64,000 bases of DNA. It comes from Cokeromyces recurvatus (Eukaryota > Mucoromycota > Mucoromycetes > Mucorales > Mucoraceae). The notes below the pieces were generated by a model, which was not told the origin of the DNA, searched no databases, and saw only the letters and a list, made by a program, of their open reading frames with translations. Positions 24,387 to 34,602 of this stretch are shown here, in pieces. The stretch spans positions 124,001-188,000 of the forward strand of contig NW_026251403.1 of assembly GCF_025118155.1 (NCBI RefSeq), read 5' to 3'. The translations under genes and the position numbers were made by a program. The first letter of the stretch is position 1, and each line of letters opens with the position of its first letter.

Positions 24387-25973
24387 TTAATCAAAAACTA
24401 TTTTTCCTTCTTGATTTACTTTTTCATTCATTTTTCTAAACCCTATTAGCGCAGGCTTAAAAACTACTATCAATAGGATGATTAAGATAGCGAATATAAA
24501 AAAAACAATAAATGCATTTCTTGAGTATCTCTGCCACTTTCTGTCAATCCTTTTACTATCTAAACTTCTTTCTTTAGATGAATGAGGAACATAAAGGGCA
24601 TTCATGATCCATAAAGGTGGAAATAAGAATCCACACACAAATAACAAAAATGTAGGTCGACTTCTTTTCCTAGACATTTCGAAAAACTGGTTTTCTTCTT
24701 TTAACTTTGATTGCTCAATATCTTCTTCGGGTACATTGAATGCTATTTTCTTACATTCATTATCTAACTTGATAGAACTTACTTGTTCAAACATGAACGA
24801 TGATGACAATTTAATACTTTTTTGTTCATTATAATCAGTTCGATGATGAACTCTTTTGTCACATAAATTGTTATTATTGCGTATTAGTATAGATAGTTGC
24901 CTTTTTTTATCATTATGAGACTCCATAAGAATTTCATGCCTCATCTTTTCTGCCTTCTGCTTCAATTGCTGTTGAAATTTTGCTGTTGTAAACCCTTTAC
25001 GGTTACTATGAGTCTGCCTCTTTTGTACTGTACCATTCCATTTCTCGCAGAATACTTGATTACGTATTGTATTGAGTAATTCAAGACGTTCATTCCATAA
25101 TTGTAATTCATCTTTTGAGTTTTTATTTTTGTTATAGGATGATGTCTCAGCAGAGGGAGAAAGGCAGTTTTGATTGTGTCGTTCTTTCGTATTGTTTTCT
25201 TCCTTATTTCGGCTTGTTGAGTCGAGATAGGTTTCTTTATTCATCATCATTTTTTCCAATTGTGTAATATCAGGAAGGATAGGATCTGATGCATGCGAAA
25301 ATAAAAACAAGTTTAAATTAGACTGTCCATGAATCGGACCATGACTGTCCTCTTTTTCATGTGTCGTTATTTTAGTTGTGGATGGTATCATACCAATCAT
25401 GTCCTCATATGCTAATGGCCATTTTCCTTTATAAAAATAGTCATCTGTAGATGTAAAGGCTATCCCTGTAGAGTTGAAAATACCTTGATGAAAGGATCCA
25501 AAGGTAAACTGCGGGTCAAAGAGAGATTCCCATTCATTTATTTCTTCCTCAGCCGATTTCTTTTTTTTACGATCACTTTTATTTGTATATGGGAATAGGC
25601 TAATAGGGTTAAGTCTAATATTCATATCTTTCATAAGAATTCTAACGTCTTGATGTTGTTCTCTATTTGGACTTGAAGCGAAGTTTCCTTTAAATGACTC
25701 CTCTTGGACAGGAGATAGAAGATTCTGACTTGTATTAGTCATTTTTTGATCCATCTGATATCCTTTATCTAATGTAGATATGGATATCAATGACGTTTTA
25801 GTCACTGGCAATTCGCAAGCAATATCTTGATCATGTTTGCTAATATCGACTGATGTCCTTCGAAGTATCTCTGAACGTTGTTTCCTTTTCCTTTGTATTG
25901 ATGATGTTAAAGGATTACGTTTAAGTGATAATTTACGGCTTACTGTTAATTTCGGTTTCTTAATATTATCCAT
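24387..25973 (-). CDS. Serine-rich protein with two C-terminal TM segments
   Basis: An intronless protein of 528 aa. Residues 1-430 are hydrophilic, basic and low-complexity, with Ser/Lys/Asn-rich stretches near the N-terminus (VSRKLSLKRNPL, KRKQRSEILRR). From about 432 comes RKRSRPTFLLFVCGFLFPPLW, a first membrane segment. A short loop with DRKWQRYSRNAF precedes a second segment (IVFFIFAILIILLIVVF) and a short tail. The C-terminal pattern (Arg-rich, then CGF-x-FPPLW, then D-R-x-W-x-x-x-x-R) recurs in fungal serine-rich membrane proteins of unknown function, which fits a conserved anchored module with a variable cytoplasmic region. Catalytic motifs are absent. The start is the first ATG and faces the divergent CaaX gene 430 bp away. 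Confidence 0.75.
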   Translation of the reverse strand: MDNIKKPKLTVSRKLSLKRNPLTSSIQRKRKQRSEILRRTSVDISKHDQDIACELPVTKTSLISISTLDKGYQMDQKMTNTSQNLLSPVQEESFKGNFASSPNREQHQDVRILMKDMNIRLNPISLFPYTNKSDRKKKKSAEEEINEWESLFDPQFTFGSFHQGIFNSTGIAFTSTDDYFYKGKWPLAYEDMIGMIPSTTKITTHEKEDSHGPIHGQSNLNLFLFSHASDPILPDITQLEKMMMNKETYLDSTSRNKEENNTKERHNQNCLSPSAETSSYNKNKNSKDELQLWNERLELLNTIRNQVFCEKWNGTVQKRQTHSNRKGFTTAKFQQQLKQKAEKMRHEILMESHNDKKRQLSILIRNNNNLCDKRVHHRTDYNEQKSIKLSSSFMFEQVSSIKLDNECKKIAFNVPEEDIEQSKLKEENQFFEMSRKRSRPTFLLFVCGFLFPPLWIMNALYVPHSSKERSLDSKRIDRKWQRYSRNAFIVFFIFAILIILLIVVFKPALIGFRKMNEKVNQEGKIVFD

Positions 25974-26404
25974 TCAACTAAGCATTCCTTTTTTTTTTCT
26001 GTTTTTTTTTTTTTTGTTAATAATGAATGTATATGATAGTGTATCTATATATGTAAAAGAAAAAATAATAAAAAAAAGACGAACGATATGTGTATACATA
26101 TAAACATTTTTTAATAATACTAAAGCTTATTGTAGTTGAAATAAAAATCGGCTGAATTTTTTTTTTGTTCTTCACATAACCTATTGATATTGTTATATTT
26201 AAAGCATTTACACTTTAAGTGAATGCTTACTCAAATACAAAAACAATTAAATGCATTCTTTGCCAAATGTGTATAGTTACTTCCTAATAAGGGGACGCTT
26301 GTCCAATATTTTAAAATTCCAAAAAGTACAATGAATCCATTATACTATTTAAACTGAAATATATTCTTTACTCACTTTTATTTTCCTTGACATAAATTTA
26401 TAAA

Positions 26405-26729
26405 ATGTATCCTTATAATGACCAAGAGCATACATATAAAGACGCGCTTGATTTGAAGCATCCCGAAACTTCACCCTTAGCGAAAGAAGTTAATACAAAA
26501 CAAAGTAAATTTCATTTATTTATTTACTCTATTGTAAATTACTTAATTCTCTCTTTTATTAGCTACCATCAGTATGGTGTTTGATGATGCAGATGATGCT
26601 GCTGCTTTCAGTAAAGCTTTATACTCAACGGAAAAAGAAAAAGTCTATGTTAATACACCCACTTTTATGAATCCTCGAAAAATGGATGATCTATTTACCG
26701 ATTATAGTGATAAATGTCTAATTATGTGA
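26405..26729 (+). CDS. Small protein with C-terminal CaaX box
   Basis: A two-exon gene (26405-26504, 26563-26729; 58-bp intron with GTAAAT donor and TTATTAG acceptor) encoding about 88 aa. It ends in Cys-Leu-Ile-Met immediately before the TGA, a textbook CaaX box; Met at the last position favours farnesylation. The body is acidic and hydrophilic, with an aspartate/alanine stretch (VFDDADDAAAFSKAL) and no TM segment, so prenylation would be its membrane anchor. Size and CaaX tail recall fungal G-protein gamma subunits, but the usual gamma wording before the box is missing, so I do not call it one. Frame continuity over the junction and the in-frame CaaX box support it as a real gene. Its function is unknown. 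Confidence 0.72.
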
Positions 26730-26991
26730 ATTTGAAGCTATCATTTCTATTTGTTATCTCAATTCAAATAAAATAGAACCACTATAGCTTAATTTTCTTT
26801 TTTTAATAAAAATGTGTTTTCCTTTAAGCATGTTAAAAACAATAAAGTCTAGCTTCCAGATAAAATATTTTCTTGGATAAACAACTTGTCTGTTAGAAAA
26901 TAAATAAATAAAAAGATAATTCTTCCAAAACTACTCTTTATAATGCTCCGTTTTTCTTTTTCTTTTTTTTTTTTTTTGAAAAAATTCTTTA

Positions 26992-28082
26992 ATGTCTAAA
27001 TTAGATTTACTGGCATTCAATGTTAAAAATAGCTTTGAAGGTGAAAAGGTTAGGAACCCATAAAAACTGCTATTGACCTTTTTAAGCTCATGTATATATA
27101 TATATATATATATATAAAAGTTTGAAAAAGCATTAAATTGGTTACCAAAGAATGAACATGCCTCTATTTTAAGATACAAATTCGATAAAGATCGACATTT
27201 AGCTTTAGCTAATCGACTACTGCGTCGACATTACTTTTCAAATGAACTAAATATAAGCTGGTTTGACTTGGAGTTTGATCGTTTACCAGCAGGAAAACCT
27301 ATTTTGGTAAGAAGCTTTAATAAAATTATGCAAGCCAAAAGAAATAAATAAAATAATTTCCTTTTGCATAGAAAAACGCAAAGTCAAAAAATTATGATTT
27401 TAACACTTCACATGAAGGTGATTGGGTTATTTTTGGATGCACAAAAGATATGAAGATTGGTGTTGACGCTGTAGTGATTGATAAACCAAAAAGTGGTTCA
27501 ATTGACTCTTTTATAAAGAGCTTCTCTCCACAAGTAAAGAATGAAAAAAAGAAAAGCATTATATATTTTAACTAACTATCCTAAAAAAAAAAGTTTACAC
27601 AAAATGAAATGCAGCTAATTATAAATCATGATAACGAAGATAGTCGACTTGAGACTTTTTATCAATTTTGGGGATGTAAAGAGAGTTATACAAAGGCAGT
27701 TGGTCTTGGATTATCATTAGATCTTTCGAAATTAGAATTCTTAAATGAAGAAAAGAAGGTAAAAGAAAAAGAAAAAAAAAAGTATAGACACAAAAGATTT
27801 ATTACTGACTTGTTTATTATTAATCAGATTGATATAAGCTTCGAAGGCAATAAACTCAATTCATGGCTATTTCATATCAGCTATTTAGATCCAGTTACAC
27901 TTGCTGTCATATGTTGTGGTTATGATGAGTCACATAGAAAACTAGATGATGATATAGAGACATTGGCTCAATCAACTCTTCTTTTAGGTCAATGTTTACG
28001 TAATATAAATCAAACCAAAGACATCTTTACTCCTATTACATTTGAAGATATTGAAAATAATAAATGGATTTTACGCACATAG
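26992..28082 (+). CDS. LYS5: 4'-phosphopantetheinyl transferase, Lys5/NpgA type
   Basis: Transfers phosphopantetheine from CoA to a conserved Ser of carrier proteins; in fungi this activates alpha-aminoadipate reductase (lysine synthesis) and any polyketide or peptide synthases. Five exons, all phase 0: 26992-27048, 27121-27306, 27372-27533, 27594-27758, 27828-28082, giving 274 aa. Sfp-type signatures are seen in order: RYKFDKDRHLALANRLLRR (about 40-60), FNTSHEGDWV (91-100), GVDAVVID with metal-binding D113, and WGCKESYTKAVGLGL with W161, K164, E165 and K169. Intron 1 carries a TA microsatellite next to an AAAAG acceptor, so exon 1 (19 residues) is the least certain part. No polyketide or peptide synthase is nearby, so a general housekeeping role is likely. 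Confidence 0.9.
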
Positions 28083-28472
28083 TTAACAATGTATCCTTTA
28101 TAGTGTACAACTTTGATAACATTCCTATTTTTTTTTTCTTTTTTTTCTAACAAAATATAATAGGTGAACTGCATAAAGAATACAAGGAATAAACTCTTGT
28201 CTCACATTGTCTAAAATAATGATGTTATTATTTATCATAAAGAAGATATCCTATTTATTGCTGCTGCTGCTGTTTATTTAATATCTTTTTTTTTTCGCGA
28301 TTAAATTTATTATTCTCGTGCTCGAAATATAAATGGTGAAATGGTGTTATATTTTTTTTTTTTTCGTGAATTTTACAGGAAGTCACGCGTTCTTTGTAGT
28401 ATTATTTCTTGATTGAATTTTAAGGGAAAAAAAAAATATGTTTACTTTTTTTGGACATATTTAAAATAAACG

Positions 28473-31123
28473 ATGTCTAGCTCAACTACTTTGGGGGATT
28501 CAGAGAATGCCAACCAAAGAATGTCAATAGGATCACCTTTCAATGTGAATGGAAAGAGAGTCCCAGTCTCTACACCTGATTCATATTATCCTTCCAAAAA
28601 AAGTCAGCGTTTGTCGTTTAATACAGAAAGATTAAGTTTACATGGTGATAATTCTGTTGGACCACAAAGAAGGATGAGTAGTAGCATTGTAGATTGGCAA
28701 TTACAAGATCAACAAAAGATATTTGAAGGGCAGACACCTCTATTCAATCATGATCTTATAGAACAAGATCAAAACCAGGAACAAGATCAACAAGAACTAA
28801 CTGGTCAAGATCAACGAATGATGGATGAAGAATTCATGTCAGGGTTACAATTTGAAGCAACACAGTATACAGAGTCAACTTTACAAAGAAATAGAGATCG
28901 AGATTCCTTGATGTCACTTGTAAATGATTCACAGTCTTCAAATCCAAGGTAATATGACATGTAAGATTATAGATAGATAGTAAACAATGCTTATATACAT
29001 ATATATATATACATACATACATATATATATATATACATATTGCACAATCTAGAGCAAGCTTACTGCTTCGACCATTTAGACAGTCAGAACTTTTAATAAA
29101 ATTTAATACGGGAGATAAATCAGTACCTAAAAAGTTTATAACAGATCCACGCAACATCAAAGATGGCGATGTACAAAGACGTTATCTACGTGCTATTATT
29201 GAATATTTAAAGAAAACTCGTTATGAAGGGCCACCCCCACCACGTAATATTCGTAGTCTTGGATCCAAAGACTTTCAAGCGATTTTCAAACATTTAACTC
29301 GTCGATTATTACCCAACTATATATTTAATAAAAAGTTTGAAGAGGAGGTCTTGGTATTACTTCGAAAGTTCAATTATCCTATGGTGGATACAATTAATGC
29401 TAAGACATTGATGTCTGTCGGTGCTCTGCACTCGACTCCTACCTTCTTTGGCTTACTACATTATCTTGTAGAGTGTTGTAAGGCTGCTGATTTGGTAGAG
29501 GAGGACGAATTGCCAAGTCCTGAACACAAAGCAAAATTTGATAGGAATGGATTATGTAAATTATTTCATGATTATACTATGGAATCATATCAACATCATA
29601 TGGAAGGAATGAATGACCCAAAGATATCAAGAAACAATTTAAAAACGATTTTTGGTAATGTGTGTAGGAAGAAGAAGAAGAAGAAGAAGAGAAATAGTGA
29701 AAAAGGATACGTTTACTAATTCTATTTTTACAAACTATAGAAAGATTAAATATGGAAAATATAAAGACAGTCGAGGATTATTCTGTTAAAAATACTACGT
29801 TAAGAGAAAAGATCAATACTATTAATTCAGACAAGGTAATAAACCATGTCTACTCATGAACATTCACAATTTGATTTAACACTACTGTGTAAATAGTCAA
29901 ATTTAAATGCCTTGAAAGTAGAAAATGAGAGATATGTTAGAGATTCTCATAAATACGATGTAAATATAGCACATCAAAAAAGAAGGGCCCAAAACTATGA
30001 TTATCGATGTAAACGTGCTGAAGCGGAGGAAAGTGTGTTAAAACAGCAATTAGCAGAACTACAAAGGAATTTAGAAGAAGCTGACAGCAAAGTAAAGCAA
30101 CTCAATATTTCCGAAAAGGAACTCATTAAAAATGTTAAAGAGCGTAATCGTCTTCAAAAAGATTGTGCGACTACTTCTGCCAAACTAGAAGAACTTCAAA
30201 AATCATATAATGAAAAATTAAATAAATTGACGCAATTAACCGAACAAGTAATGAGTTAAATAAGCACAATTATAGAAGCCATTTACTAATAGCTCCTTTT
30301 TTTTTTTACCTTTGTAATAGACTAAAGCAGATATTCATGAATATAATTCAAAAGCAAAAAATATACCCTCAAGTAACGAAGATATCACAATAAATTATGA
30401 TTCTGATGAAACAACACTCAATGATATAACCCAAGCTTCTATTGACAAGACCTTAGTATGTGAATAAAGTTTAAACATACAAAAAATGGTTATTCATTTT
30501 ATTTTATATTAATAGTCTGTACTTGAATCATTCGATAAAGCGGCTAAAGCTGAATTTCAAGACATCCAAGACAATACAAGGCCTCTAAGAGATAGTCTAG
30601 AAAATTTAAAAATTGCAGTTAAAGAGAAAGAGGAGGAATTCAAGATGCTGGAAAAGCAGGTGAACAAAATAATAGAAAGCTATGAAACTCAACATACTGT
30701 AAGTTCAATATAAATGTTTCTAATCTTTTGTTACTTATTAAAATAATGTCTATTTCAGCAATTTTTAAGTGAAAACGAACAATACAATTTACTGATTGAT
30801 AAGCATGATAGAGATCTTGAAGAAAAAAGGTCCAGAGCAAGAGAATCAATGCTTGAAGCAAGAAATCGTCAATATGATGTAGATAAAAAGTAAATAAATA
30901 TAAAGTCTCTCTTCTTTATGAACTACTAACCATTTTTTTGATAATCAGATTGAGTGAAATTACACAAAGATTTGAAGTTGAAAAGTCAACGATAGTTAAG
31001 AAAGTCAATCAATTCTTATCGATACTAGATGTTTTTACACGTATATCAGATGAAGCACAACAATTCTCTGGGTTAATCATGAAGCAATACGAAGACATGA
31101 CAGGCGCTTTAAAAAAGATGTAG
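28473..31123 (+). CDS. NDC80: Kinetochore protein Ndc80/Hec1
   Basis: The microtubule-binding subunit of the outer-kinetochore Ndc80 complex (partners Nuf2, Spc24, Spc25). Eight exons: 28473-28948, 29053-29654, 29741-29835, 29897-30247, 30321-30455, 30516-30698, 30759-30889, 30949-31123, giving about 715 aa, close to the yeast length. The first 160 residues are a disordered Ser/Gln-rich basic tail with potential Aurora-type sites. The calponin-homology head follows (DPRNIKDGDVQRRY, KDFQAIFKHLTRRLLPNYIF, KFEEEVLVLLRKFNYP, ALHSTPTFFGLLHYLVE). From about residue 330 the protein is nearly continuous coiled coil (for example AEESVLKQQLAELQRNLEEA). The intron after exon 2 contains a GAA microsatellite that stays open for a stretch but is not conserved-looking. 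All junctions keep frame. Confidence 0.95.
29668..29690. repeat. GAA microsatellite in NDC80 intron 2
   Basis: Seven to eight GAA units lie inside the intron between exons ending at 29654 and starting at 29741. Confidence 0.85.
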
Positions 31124-31890
31124 AGTTTTCCTTTCTTTTTCTTTTCTTTTTTTTCTTTTCTTTTCTTTTTTTTTTTATTTTTTTTTATTACTTTTATAAA
31201 GGAATATATCATTTATTTATATAATAACTAACAATAATGCTGTATAGATCATTAAATACAATTATATGTTTTGAGCTTATATTTATAATAGATAGAAGTA
31301 TATTTAAGCTTATTACAAAAAATCTTGAATTATTGCATTCAAAGGGATATAAAGTATGTAGAAATCATAGTCGATGCTTCTAGTTAGATTAGAGTATAAT
31401 TTTATTATAAACTTTACATGTTTATACATGCTTTGCATTTGGATAGTGCCATTATATGATTTAGAGCTCTATAATGAAGATACAAAAGTATATGCTATAA
31501 TAGACTGACTATATGAATCTACAAGTACAAGAGATATATTATAAGATTCAGCTATTTAAAAAGTTTACAATTCAGTTCTGTCATCTTATTTACTGATAAT
31601 TATTTTACTTGATTTATTTCAATTTTCCAGACTTCTTTTAACTCTCCTCACACATCTGTGATGCTTACTTTTACAAATGCTAAATCTTTTTTTTTTTGTG
31701 TGTGTGTGTAATCGTGACTGACAATTTTTCTTTTTTTGTAAATTCTCTAATGCCTTGCTTTGAGTTCATTTTTCCCACGATTTCATTGCAGTAATAATCA
31801 TTAAATATTTCATCGTCTTTCTCTTTTCTTTTCTTTTCTTTTCTTTTCTTCCTCTTCTTCTTCTTCTTCTCTAATTCACTTGTTCATAAA
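31124..31890. other. Intergenic region and MCC promoter
   Basis: AT-rich DNA downstream of NDC80. The last 200 bp before the MCC start are strongly pyrimidine-rich, with a TTTTC repeat at 31816-31850 and CTT repeats to 31872. Such CT-rich stretches are common just upstream of fungal start codons. No gene is seen. Confidence 0.5.
31816..31872. repeat. TTTTC/CTT pyrimidine repeat before the MCC gene
   Basis: Tandem TTTTC units followed by CTT units, ending 18 bp before the start codon at 31891, so probably in the promoter or 5' leader. Confidence 0.85.
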
Positions 31891-33349
31891 ATGATTCATT
31901 TTCATAAAGGAATAGCAAGAATACCAGCATTTTCTTCAGTTGTGCCTGGATTGCTTCGTTCAAGATTTCCCGACTCCGCTGTTAGAAGTATTCATTCATT
32001 AAATGGTTTGTATATTCTGCATTTATATCGTTTCAAGTAAATAACCATATTTAATAGATCATAAGCCATTATTTGATAAAATTTTAATTGCAAATAGGTA
32101 ACGCGTTTTATTTTTTTTTACTTTTATTTTTTTTTTTAAAAAAAAAATTAATTGAATTGTCTTTATAAAGAGGTGAGATAGCTCTTCGTGTTATGCGTAC
32201 AGCAAGAGATTTGGGTATCAAAACTGTTGCTGTGTATAGTGAACCTGATGCAAATGCTCAGCATGTTAAAATGGTACATTTTATTTTATTTTTTTTTACA
32301 AGTTAAAAATCGAATATTTATATTAATTCTTATAAATAATATAGGCAGATGAAGCCTTTTTAATTGGTCCTGCTGCTTCTAGTGAAAGTTATCTTCGTAT
32401 TGATAAAATTTTAAACATCGCTAAAATGACAGGTGCTCAAGCCATTCATCCTGGTTATGGATTTTTATCTGAAAATGCTGATTTTGCTGATACTGTCAAG
32501 GCTTCTAATATTGCTTTTATTGGCCCTTCAGGTGATGCTATGCGTTCAATGGGTTCAAAAAGGTATGTCATAAGTAAAAAAATTTCTCGCACTTAATTAA
32601 AAAAAAAGAAAACATACCCATTTTTTTATTTTTTTTTATTTTTTTTAAAAAAAAAGTGAGTCAAAATATATTATGGAAAATGCAGGTGTGCCTGTAGTTC
32701 CAGGATATCATGGTGAAAATCAAGATGTTAAATTCTTAAAAGAGCAAGCAGATAAAATTGGATATCCCGTTTTGATTAAAGCAGTGAAGGGAGGTGGAGG
32801 TAAAGGCATGCGTATTGTAAGATCACCTTCTGAATTTGAAGAAATGCTTGAATCTTCTAAAAGAGAATCAATCAAGTCTTTTGGTGATGATAAAGTTCTT
32901 GTTGAAAAGTATTTAGAGCGCCCTCGTCATATTGAAGTTCAGGTCTTTGCAGATAAATACGATAATGTCGTTCATCTTTTTGAACGGGATTGTTCAGTTC
33001 AAAGACGTCACCAAAAAGTCATCGAAGAGGCTCCTGCCCCAGGTTTATCAGATGTTTTACGTTATGACTTGGGTGCTAAAGCAGTTGCAGCTGCTCGTGC
33101 TGTAGGTTATGAAAATGCTGGTACTGTTGAATTCATCATGGATAATATAGACAAGAAATTTTATTTTATGGAAATGAATACACGTTTACAAGTAGAACAT
33201 CCTGTAACAGAAATGGTTACAAACACCGATTTAGTGCGTTGGCAACTAGAAGTTGCTGCCGGTAATCCCTTACCTATGACTCAAGATGAGCTTAAATTAT
33301 CTGGCCATGCTTTTGAAGCTCGTGTCTATGCCGAAAATCCTTCAAAGTA

Positions 33350-33410
<61 letters not shown>

Positions 33411-34602
33411 AAAAATATAATACATACTAACTTGTATACTAATTTTTTTTCTATTTCATAGTCACTTCCTTCCTGATACTGGACCACTTTTCAGTGTTCG
33501 TACTCCTACTCCCAGCAAAGATTTACGCTTAGAAACAGGCTTTATTCAAGGTGATACTATTAGTGTTCATTATGATCCCATGATATCCAAACTTGTTGTT
33601 CATGGTGAAAATCGTAATGATGCACTTCGTCGCTTCCGTCGTGCTTTAGAACAGTACCAAATTGTAGGCCTTAATACGAATATTGGTTTCATTAAGACAG
33701 TAACCGAGCATCCTGAATTTATTAAAGGCGAAGTTGAAACTGGTTTTATTCAACAGTACGAAAAAGATCTTTTCAAGGAAACAGAGTCCCCTGATCCAAC
33801 TACTTTAGCCTTAACTGCTAGCGCTCTTCGTTTAAAAGAGCTTGAACAAGTTAGAAAGAATTTGAATGGTAATAGATACAAAATTTATATAAATATATAG
33901 TATAAATTAAAACTTCCATTTCCATTCATAGATCCTTATAGCCCTTGGAGTACAAATACAAATAGTTTCCGTGTCAACGATGTTCATCACAGAGAGTTTA
34001 ATTTCACTCAAAATGATCATCCTTATAAAGTAGTCTTATCTACAAACCCATTAAAAGCAGATTTAGTTGATATGAATATTATTGATGCAACTACAAATGA
34101 ATCTATCAAAAAATTTACCGGTGTTGAAAGTTATATAGATCAAGAAGATGGTTTATTAGTCTCTTCAATTGATAACAAAAAGATAAAATGTAATGCAGTG
34201 CTACATAATCAAGAGGTCGTTGTTTTTGATGAGGTATATGTTTGTGAATCTTATTGGAATAACAAAAATTATGTTAATTAACAAAAGTTGACTCTTTTAT
34301 ATGTGTATATGTCATAGTCTGGTCGTACAACATTCAAGTTACCGATGCCTGCTTATTTATTGAATGAAAGCGATAGTCATAGTATGGGATCCATTAAAAC
34401 TCCTATGCCATGCAAAATTTCTCAAGTCCTTGTTAAACCAGGGCAAACAATTGAAAAAGGAGATACATTGGTCGTTTTAGAAGCTATGAAGATGGAACAT
34501 GTTATTAAAGCACCTGCTTCTGGTAAAATCGATCAAATTTTATATTCTGTTGGAGATTTGGTAGCAGAAAACAAAAGCTTGGTTACATTTGCAAATGAAT
34601 AA
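31891..34602 (+). CDS. MCCC1: 3-methylcrotonyl-CoA carboxylase, biotin-carrying alpha subunit
   Basis: Carboxylates 3-methylcrotonyl-CoA in mitochondrial leucine breakdown: this subunit carboxylates biotin and carries it to the beta subunit. Eight exons: 31891-32005, 32058-32097, 32171-32273, 32345-32562, 32657-33346, 33462-33868, 33932-34233, 34318-34602, giving about 719 aa, as in animal MCCC1. The first 38 residues are basic and Ser-rich, a likely mitochondrial presequence. Then come [35 protein letters not shown], the ATP-grasp loop [48 protein letters not shown], and the biotinyl domain EAMKMEH with Lys683 as the biotin site. VPGYHGE favours MCC over propionyl- or acetyl-CoA carboxylases. 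Intron 5 (33347-33461) contains a 53-nt T tract starting 7 nt after the donor. No beta subunit gene is in the window. Confidence 0.95.
33354..33406. repeat. Poly-T tract (53 nt) inside MCCC1 intron 5
   Basis: An uninterrupted T run filling nearly half of a 115-nt intron, beginning 7 nt after the GT donor at 33347. Confidence 0.95.

Noticed and set aside
26405..26729. Small CaaX protein as a G-protein gamma subunit
   Set aside because: Size and CaaX box fit, but the conserved helical region and pre-box wording of fungal gamma subunits are not seen.
26992..28082. Secondary-metabolite cluster around the PPTase
   Set aside because: The neighbours are a CaaX protein and NDC80. No polyketide or peptide synthase is present, so a stand-alone Lys5-type enzyme is the better reading.
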